Source of the DNA: Sorex araneus
Taxonomy: Eukaryota; Chordata; Mammalia; Eulipotyphla; Soricidae
Direction: 5' to 3'
NCBI RefSeq assembly: GCF_027595985.1
Contig: NC_073306.1
Span: 151,708,919 to 151,772,918, forward strand
Length of the DNA: 64,000 nucleotides
The translations under genes were made by a program, and so were the position numbers. Below the pieces are notes generated by a model that was not told where the DNA came from, did not search any database, and saw only the letters and a program-made list of their open reading frames with translations. Below are positions 56,387 to 64,000 of this stretch, one piece after another (positions within the stretch are counted from its first letter, which is position 1; each line of letters starts with the position of its first letter).

Positions 56387-56664
56387 TACTAGAAAGGGGT
56401 TCATGGAGGACTGAGACTGCATCTTCTGGCTCACATTTTATCCCAATACAAAACTCCAGTGATATGGAATGTACTGGGCATCAACCAATTCTTGTGCAGG
56501 GCTTGAGTGAACTTCAGCTTTGAGTCCATTTCCTTCGTGGCCCTCTTCCCCTTCATCAATGTGTCTCCAAACTCCCTTTGTTTTTCAATTTCTACGAGGT
56601 AACTACAGAGAGAATAACAAAGGAAGAGCTCCAGAATTGGTGTCAAACTGGCTCTTTAAAAGTT

Positions 56665-56990
56665 TTGTTTTTTTCTTTTTTAATTATAACACCGTGATTT
56701 ACCAAGTTGGTCTTTAGACGGTTGTTTCAGGCATGAACTGTTCCGACACCAATTCCTGCCAGCGTGCCCTTCCCTCCACCAATGTCACCACTGTCCCGAG
56801 AGCCGCCCCAGCCCACCCCTTGCAGGCACAAATAAGTTGACTTCATATTGTTTGTAACAGGGGCAAATGGCATGATCAACATTTAGGTCAACAAGAGTCC
56901 ATTGCTGATAATTCTACCTCACAATGACGTTGTGAAAGTCCTCGTCTGAGACCTGCTCTGCTGGTTAGTGCTAACTGGGTCTTCCATGTT
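56665..56990 (-). mobile_element. Old L1-like 3'UTR, minus strand
   Basis: TTTTTTAATTATAACACCGTGATTTACC, GACACCAATTCCTGCC, CCTTCCCTCCACCAATGTC and CATATTGTTTGTAACAG follow the shrew L1 3'UTR pattern at a distance. Confidence 0.6.
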
Positions 56991-56999
56991 ACGGTTTAG

Positions 57000-58489
57000 G
57001 CCCGTCGGTGGTCTTCAATGCAACTTTCCAGTGAGATTTTGCCACGGTCCGACTGGGCTGACAGTTCTGTGGAATTTTGGGGTGTTGCACAGCTGCACGT
57101 GGCCATGCAGCCCAGGAGCTACAGAACTGGAATAATTTGGTCTCTAGGCAGTGACGGGGTTCACTCATGGACCTGGGCCGTTTCTCTGTGGGCAGATGTT
57201 GGTTATGGCTTCAGGCTGCTGCGCCCAGGCAGAAAGGGGAGTTTTCCCACCCCCATGTGAGAGTGCTCAGCCCGGACCCGGCTACCTTGGAAGATTCAGT
57301 GTGATCATGGTTTTTTTTTTTTTTTTTTTTTTTTTTGAGAAGTGATGGTGGGCTTTTTCTTTGCTGTCCGAACAGGGTGGGTGTCCCAAAGGGCTCTTTC
57401 AACTTATATCTAGGGTTCAAGTCTCAGATTCCTTTTCCCAAATTGATAAAATCTCCTAGAGTTGCAATGTTGGATGAATTTGACAATGAATGTGATAAAG
57501 TTTTATAAATTCAAAGATACACAAATATGAGCTCAGACTGAAGTGGAATTAAATACTAGATTTTGCAAATATAGTGAGATCTAGGTTTAATTAAATTTTA
57601 TATTTATTAATAAGAGGTTTCTTAAATTATTACCTAGAAGTAATGACAGCAACAGTCTTTCTTAAATAAAAAATGGTTGCCACTTCAGGCTAAATGTGAA
57701 CATGAAAAACCATGAATATATTATTCCTTCTTATTCTCATAAAATATTAAAGGGAAATGTTAATATTATTCTAAATTCAGAACAACTAAAGACAAAATTT
57801 TAATCTTATTTCTGGGAAATTAAAAAAAGAAAAATCAGTTATGTTAGAACAAAGGATCTGAGAGTAGAGAAACATTGTGGTTGTATGTTTTACAGTGGCA
57901 ATACTTCAACTCAAATAAACAGAGAACAGTGATGATAGAAATAGGTCCTACAACCTCTCACAGGAGGTCCTTCTAATGTTTTAGATATAAGAGGATCTGA
58001 AGAGGAATTGTAGTTTATAATAGAGTATATTAATTATACATACAGTGTATATTAGTAAAAGTATATAATACACCCACTATTAACTAGTAACAGTATATGA
58101 TACACTTATTATTAACAAATAAAAAACAGAAAAGAAAAAATTAATGAATTTGAGAAACCTTTTATATATCTTCACAAACCTTTTCTATAACTTCACAAAA
58201 AACAGAGATATTATTTAGTGGGAAAATTCAAGTGTTTGGAATATAGGTCCAAAAATTCAGTCTGTATGATATCTGTTTAAGCAAAAAGGGGAAAATAACA
58301 TGACTTAATGTCTTCTACTATAGGTTGTATTAACTATGAGAAATAAATGAGGCACAAGAATTTCATTGACATATACCTTCCAAAGAGCCATGTTGTCAGG
58401 ATTGAACAATCAGTGAAATTATCACTAACGAAACAGGTTAATTTACGAAAGGTTCATAAAGTTTAGTTTCTTATATTGACTTCGAAGAA
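57000..58489. other. Unassigned AT-rich sequence with a poly(T) tract
   Basis: A T26 run lies at 57311-57336 without a recognisable element behind it. 57420-58490 is strongly AT-rich with no assigned repeat. Confidence 0.45.
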
Positions 58490-58594
58490 GAGGGGATTTA
58501 TACCTAATGGTACTCAATAATTATCTTTGACTCAATGCTCCAAAGACTTGCAGCAGTGCTGGGATGGAACGTAGCAGAAATATCACTCTGGCCC
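58490..58594 (-). mobile_element. SOR-type SINE remnant, minus strand
   Basis: TACCTAATGGTACTCAATAATTATC, GCAGTGCTGGGATGGAAC, ATATCACTCTGGCCC. Confidence 0.5.
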
Positions 58595-58769
58595 TTATAT
58601 TGAATTTTATTTTTCACTGCATGTCATTGTATAATTGGAGATGCTGATTGGTTAAAGACCAAAAGTCCATTTCATAAATGTTTACTGATTTACCACAATT
58701 TGTTAGGAGCTATTTTAGATAGGATACAGCAGCAGAAAATATAGATAGGATTTGATTTCTATTAAGCAA

Positions 58770-58770
<1 letters not shown>

Positions 58771-58818
<48 letters not shown>
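58771..58818. repeat. (GT)n microsatellite
   Basis: About 23 GT units. Confidence 0.97.
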
Positions 58819-58819
<1 letters not shown>

Positions 58820-58849
58820 TTCCAGTCAAAATTCAGTATGTCTTCTCAG

Positions 58850-59030
58850 AAATTTGGCCAACTGAGCCAAGCGGTTCAATGCTTGGGTTCCGTGGTGCTG
58901 AGGGCCACCAGGGCCACCCCAGTGGTGCTCAAGGACAGTACTTGATGGTTCTCAGGGGCCTATGGTGGTAGGGATGGAAATCAGGACCGAGTACACACAA
59001 AACTTGTGCATGAGTTCTTTGATCTGTCTT
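58850..59030 (-). mobile_element. SOR-type SINE remnant, minus strand
   Basis: CCCAGTGGTGCTCAAGGACAG, GGTTCTCAGGGGCC, GGGATGGAAATCAGGACC and CATGAGTTCTTTGATCTGTC keep the family order. Confidence 0.55.
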
Positions 59031-59169
59031 TACCACTACCATCCAACACCCTCTTATTCAGACATTAATTTGAGCAATTTGTGTTGGGTCCTTGGTCTTT
59101 TCCAGGCCCTGGAAATCAATGGGTAAGAGAGTCAGATACACTCTCCGCCCCTGGGCCTTACGAATTAGT

Positions 59170-59445
59170 GAGAATAACAACCAATATCAAATACAGTCAC
59201 TGCTGATGCATGCCAGATGCCGTGCTAAAAAAACCTGTTTTTTGGTTTTTTTTTTAATAATAATACTCCAACATTTTAGTGTTGGTATTACGTGACAGGT
59301 AAGAAAACCAATGCACAGCGAAGGTTAAACAACTCATCCAATGTCATGTAGCTAGGGTAATTCTCGAAGTTCGAACCCAAAGTTTGCTAATGCAAGATCT
59401 GCTGCCTTGTCGTTCTCATTCCGCTATACCACTTCATGTTACCTA
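59170..59445 (-). mobile_element. MIR SINE, minus strand
   Basis: AATGCACAGCGAAGGTTAAACAACTCATCCAATGTCATGTAGCTAG then CGAACCCAAAGTTTGC: the reverse-complement MIR core in correct order. Confidence 0.85.
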
Positions 59446-59702
59446 AACTGTTTTGGGGGTTCAGGAGGAGAACTCTGTGGCTGATGTAATCACGGGGTAA
59501 TGTATAATTCACTAAATCTTCAGGGAAAGAAGAGAGAGAAAAGGGAAAGAATTAGTCTTTGACACTAATATTTATTAACCTTTATAGCTTTAAAGTGATA
59601 TATAGGATCTTATTAAATTCTTTACCTGTCCTTATGAATCATGAAATCTCTATTTTATAGAATGGAATTGATTATCACAAGTAGGGATATTTTTGGCAGG
59701 AT

Positions 59703-59860
59703 TGTTTGTTTGGGGGCCACAGCTGGCTGTACTTGGAGGTTACTTCCGGCTCAGTGCTTTGGGATTGCTCCCTATGTGATGAGGATACCATGGACTATTT
59801 GGGACCAAATGTGGGATCTTCAAATGCAAAGTATGTTCTCCATGCCTTTGAATGATCCCA
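59703..59860 (-). mobile_element. SOR-type SINE remnant, minus strand
   Basis: GGGGGCCACAGCTGGCTGTACTTGG, CTTCCGGCTCAGTGCTTTGGGATTGC, GACCAAATGTGGGATC. Strongly diverged. Confidence 0.55.
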
Positions 59861-59880
59861 TTGGCTGCCAGGTTGAATAC

Positions 59881-60053
59881 TTTTTTTTTTTTGCCTTTTG
59901 GGTCACATCCAGCACAGGGGTTACTCCTGGCTCATGTACTCTGGAATTACCCCTAGTGGTGCTCAGAGGACCATATGGGATGCTGGGAACCGAACCTGGG
60001 TCGGCCGCCTGAAAGGCAAACGCTCTACCTGTTGTGCTATCACTCTAGCCCCT
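59881..60053 (-). mobile_element. SOR-type SINE, near-consensus, minus strand
   Basis: Poly(T), GCCTTTTGGGTCACATCC, GGACCATATGGGATGC, CGAACCTGGGTCGGCC and TGTGCTATCACTCTAGCCCC. Confidence 0.95.
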
Positions 60054-60744
60054 GAAATGCTTTCTTACTATAAACAATCCCCAAACTACCTAGTGTAAAT
60101 AGTGCTGATTGGGCCTGTTCTCCTCACTTAAGTTTGGTATTGATTCAGGACTTCAACAAAGTCAGACTTCACTTCTAATGGAATCCTCTTTTCCTCATGG
60201 CCACAGCTGGCTGCCATAGCTTAGTCATGGGACATTCAAAACAAGAAGGAGAAAATGGTAGCACAAGCTTTGCTTATATATATTTTAATTGGAAGAGTAT
60301 AATATTCCCCAGAGTATCCCATCCCTCAGAATGTTCACTTCTATTCCCTGATGGTTGGGCACCCCAGTGACACCACCTTCTCGAGTCTCTCTTCCCCACT
60401 ACCCCCTACCTTAAAGGAGAAAGACTAAAGAGGGAGGAGAAAAATAATTGTGCTTCAGGGATAAATACTTCTCTCCTTTCACTTTTCGGAGATTTAGGCA
60501 TGACTTGGTCACACTGCTCTCAAATTCTATTCTCATTCCTTATGACCCCGATCCAACCTGAATTGGGTGGGAGTGAGTTGGGTATAGAGAAGAGTTAAAA
60601 TTTCAGTAGTGCTTAAGTCTGAGTGCTAACATACATGTCCAGAAAGCAACAAAATTAGGTCAAGATAGCCATCAAGTGTTTCAAAGAACTCTCAAAAGAG
60701 TATAATCGAAGGCAAAGATTATGGAAAAGTAGACCGTGTTTCTT

Positions 60745-60928
60745 CTTCTTCTTTTTTTTTTTTTGCTTTTTGGGTCACACCTGGCGATGCACAGGGGTTA
60801 CTCCTGGCTCTGCACTCAGGAATTACCCCTGGTCGTGCTCAGGGGACCATATGGGATGCTGGGATTCGAACCTAGGTCGGCCACGTGCAAGGCAAATGCC
60901 CTACCCGCTGTGCTATCACTCCAGCCCC
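60745..60928 (-). mobile_element. SOR-type SINE with exact 13-bp target-site duplication, minus strand
   Basis: Near-consensus copy. GACCGTGTTTCTT flanks it at 60732-60744 and 60929-60941. It sits directly against the T-rich tail end of the L1 that follows. Confidence 0.97.
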
Positions 60929-60941
60929 GACCGTGTTTCTT

Positions 60942-61950
60942 TTTTAAAATTATTTTTATTACAGAACTATGACTCACAAAGTTATTGGTAGCTGAGTTTT
61001 AGGTACATAATACTTCAACACCAATCCCACCACCAGTGTCAACTTCCCTGCACCAGTGTTCCCATATTCTCTCCCCCCCACTCCACACCTGCTGTCAACG
61101 ACATATTATAAAGTTTCAGTGGTTGCAGTTTAGATCTCATGTTTTCAGCTTTTCTGAGTCTGTGTTTTGGATACATGGCTCTACCACTCACCCATATCAC
61201 TAAAGCAACTGAAGTCCTGATGCCTATTCACCCGTTACTTCCTACTCTCTACTCCTCACCTTAACTTCTGTCCTTTTCTGTCCTCCTCCTCGCTGAACAC
61301 TGGGATCAAGGGTAATTTAGGTATCCCCATCTTAATACATCACCTCAACCTGTATTCTATAGGCCACAGAGAAGTGAGATCATCCTGTGTTTGTCTTTAT
61401 TCTTCTGGCTTTCTTCTTGAACATGATATCGAATTCCAACCATGTTGCAAAAAATTTCATGATTCCCTCATTTGTTTTGCAGCTGCATAGTATTCCGTAG
61501 TGGATATATATCACATTTTCATAATACATTCATCTGTCATTGGATACCTAGGTTGATTCCATATCTTAGCTATTGTACTGAGTGCCACAATGAATAACGG
61601 TGTGCATACGTCCTTTTGAGAGAGTGCTTTTATGTCCTGGGGGTAGATGCCCCAGAGTGGAATTGCTGGGTCATATGGAAGCTCCATTTTAACTTTACTG
61701 AGAACTCTTCATACTGTTTTCCACCGGGGGTATACCAGACAACATTCCCACCAGCAGCGGATGAGAGTTCCTTTTCCACCACATACATGCCAACATATAT
61801 TGTTCCTACTATTTTTGTTCCTACCACTTTGGGACATGGTACCTCATTGCCGTCTTGATATGGATTTATCTGATAATAAGTGGCTGAGCACTTCTTCATG
61901 TGCCCACTGGCTAACCACCTGTCTTCTGGTGTTTCTATCGAGTTGCTGCA
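60942..61950 (-). mobile_element. L1 3' end with long ORF2 remnant, older subfamily, minus strand
   Basis: Antisense 3'UTR (GTGTCAACTTCCCTGCACC) followed by antisense ORF2 (CAGCTGCATAGTATTCC, GAATTGCTGGGTCATATGG, GATAATAAGTGGCTGAGC). About 1 kb, 5'-truncated, with frameshifts and stops. A minus-strand frame of 116 codons at 61630-61980 is a piece of this ORF2. Confidence 0.9.
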
Positions 61951-62730
61951 AAATCTAGTATCACCTGTAGGTGGAGCCACACACCCTTTCTGAACGTTTT
62001 CGACTTGGCCGTTGATGCCAAATCTGTTTGCTTTTTGGGATTCCCAGGGAACCTGTGAAAAACAGTGACTCCCTGAAGAGTTTCAATGATTCTACTTTAG
62101 CAGGTGACCAGAGAGCCATTAACTATGCTTGAGAGTCACTGTCCTCACCTGGCTCAGGTTCAGGAGAGACTTCCTTAAGGCAGCGCGTCCCATTCACTCA
62201 GGGAAGACTTTGCTACTTATGTCCCTTTCTGAGACCCCACCTCAAAACGTCCTTAAAAACTTTGTGTTCAGTGTCAGTCCTTAACAAGTTCTGGCTGCTT
62301 CTTCTCTTTTCATAAAACTTGAACATTCGTATTTTATTAACAAAAGAAGATACAAGAGTCCAGCCTCTGGGGACAGTTAAGGAATTTTATTCTCCTTTTA
62401 AGTTCTTATTAAATAAAACTTTGGAATTTGTGCTGTTCCGACCTTCTACTAGATGATGGTGTGAGAGAGTAGAGAAAATATTTTGTCAGGATTCTCAGAG
62501 TGGAGAAATTTGGGCTTGGATGAAAGGATCAGCAGGGGAAGTTAAAGCATGATTCAATAGCAAGTGACCTCGGGAAGGATTTTGATTCAGCTCTGTTTAC
62601 ATCTCAAAGGGGGGTTTAAAAAAATGTAAGAAACACAAAACCTTGGTTTGAACCTCCAGGTTGTCTTGTCACCCCCACATTTACTTACTTCTAAAGAGTA
62701 AAATCCCCATTATTTTCCTCTTATTCCCAA
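61951..62730. other. Unassigned sequence
   Basis: No recognisable repeat or exon. Confidence 0.4.
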
Positions 62731-62871
62731 AGGGGTGTGTGTGTGTGTGTGTGTATGTGTCTGTGAGTGTGAGTGTGTGTGTGAGTATGTGAGTGTGTGT
62801 GAGTGTGAGTGTGTGAGTGTGTGACTGTGTGTGTGAGTGTGAGTGTGTGAGTGTGAGTGTGTGTGTGTATG
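62731..62871. repeat. (GT)n with periodic GAGTGT units
   Basis: TGTGTG alternates with GAGTGTGA-type units over about 140 bp. Confidence 0.95.
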
Positions 62872-63391
62872 AGCTTAGATTTTTCTCCCTGACTCTGAAA
62901 TGAAAGCAGAGAGTGTCTAGGCTCTCCTGGATTCAAGCACCTCTTCACAAGGGTGGATTGGGTTATAGGGAGCAGCAGAGGACAATATTGCTACAAAGAA
63001 CAAGGACAGCTTGGAGAGGGAGATCTCCTGTCTGAATCCAGGACAATTGAAATAAACATGTATATCAAAACCTACCAGCTGCTAGGGGAAAGATTGTTAC
63101 ATTTTTATCCATTGACGGGGAGGATGGCAACTCTGAGATTACCTCAATTTATAACTGAGGCCCTTCATAACAGCCGTGCGTATAATGTGTGATGGAATCG
63201 TAAGAGGACAGAGGACTTCTCGGCTCCTTTTATTGTTTCAATCAGCAAATAAATTAAAGACCCATAATAATATCTAATATGCCTTTGCCCCCTCTCCCCC
63301 TTTTTTTTTACATTTTATGGTTCTTTCTGCCATTTTCTATAATAATTAGTTGGCATTCACAAGGAGCTAGCTACCTCAAGAATTTTGGAGG
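62872..63391. other. Unassigned sequence
   Basis: No recognisable repeat. ATTTTATGGTTCTTT at 63312-63326 matches the right flank of the next SINE. Confidence 0.4.
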
Positions 63392-63643
63392 GGCTGGAGT
63401 GATTGGAGTGATAGTACATCGGGCAGGGCGTTTGCTTTGCAGGCAGCCGACCCGGGTTCGATTCCTCCATCCCACTCGGAGAGCCCAGCAAGCTACCAAG
63501 AGTAACTCGCCCACACAGCAGAGCCTGGCAAGCTACCCATGGTGTATTCGATATGCCAAAAACAGTAACAAGTCTCACAATGGAGACGTTACTGGTGCCT
63601 GCTTGAGCAAATCGATGAGCAATGGGATGACAGTGATACAGTG
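63392..63643 (+). mobile_element. Long-form SOR-headed SINE with duplicated head
   Basis: GGGGCTGGAGTGATTGGAGTGATAG shows a short duplication of GGAGTGAT in the head. The B box GACCCGGGTTCGATTCC is intact, the body complete, and the end is GACAGTGATACAGTG. Confidence 0.95.
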
Positions 63644-63659
63644 ATTTATGGTTCTTTAA

Positions 63660-64000
63660 CTTATATTCCTACACGGTGTGTTGGTAACTTAACAGCCAGC
63701 TCTTTGAGGTGGGTAAGCCCTGTTTTGTTATGTTTGCCAATCACCTGTGGTGGAAAATATTTTCCACCAGGGTTGATTACAGGCTGCCAGTGTATGTCAA
63801 CATGCAAAACTTCTGGAATTTTCTCAGTAGACTTTCCCAAGCTGGTACAGACTCCCTGTTCCACTCCACTGGCGTATGTTAGACACGAGTAAAACAAAGT
63901 GCAATGGATTTGCCAAAAGAGAAGCAATACAGGAGCATCCAAATCATGCAAGTAAGGGATGCTCCCTTCAAGACTTGGAGCTTGATTACAAACTACCACC
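63660..64000. other. Unassigned right-edge sequence with a minus-strand open frame
   Basis: A minus-strand frame from about 63999 to 63661 is open for 112 codons and begins close to the window edge, so it may continue outside. I recognise no family in it, and no splice signal decides its ends. Confidence 0.35.

Overview
This is a mammalian nuclear genomic window, very probably from a shrew (Soricidae, Sorex-like). The main evidence is more than 35 copies of a tRNA-headed SINE that I recognise as the shrew SOR type. They occur in two length forms (about 170 and 250 bp) and sit among many 5'-truncated L1 3' ends. Older mammalian repeats (MIR, L2-like, MLT2-type ERVL LTRs) are also present. The species call rests on memory of the SINE and was not checked by search.

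The only functional protein-coding sequence I can support is exon 1 of TAPT1 on the minus strand (4368-4560). It encodes the first 64 residues plus one base and ends at a consensus splice donor. It lies inside a strong CpG island (about 3590-5700) with CCAAT, YY1-like and ETS-like motifs just upstream of the ATG. Everything from 4367 to 1 is therefore the 5' part of TAPT1 intron 1. Everything from about 5.7 kb to 64 kb is upstream intergenic DNA; in human the next gene on that side is LDB2 (known synteny, not visible here).

Layout: 1-4.4 kb, intron 1 with two SINEs and a 66-bp tandem duplication. 4.4-5.7 kb, exon 1 and promoter. 7.9-10.7 kb, an AT-rich block without recognisable repeats. 11-30 kb, SINEs, L1 3' ends and long pyrimidine microsatellites. 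30-39 kb, mostly older sequence with an L1 3' transduction, an unassigned GC-rich repeat and a SINE carrying a templated insertion. 39.4-41.1 kb, an ERVL LTR followed by a nested stack (GT-rich array, SINE, histone H3 pseudogene, second SINE). 42.6-51.5 kb, more L1/SINE, another ERVL-like LTR and an orphan CpG-rich patch. 51.5-64 kb, a homeodomain-motif-rich candidate conserved element, local duplications, and further L1/SINE copies.

I saw no operon, CRISPR array, phage or other multi-gene system and no convincing new coding gene. The value of the window lies in its retrotransposition footprints: seven target-site duplications of 13-17 bp that match exactly by eye, a twin-primed L1, a candidate 3' transduction, and an inverted templated insertion whose two source pieces lie in the same window.
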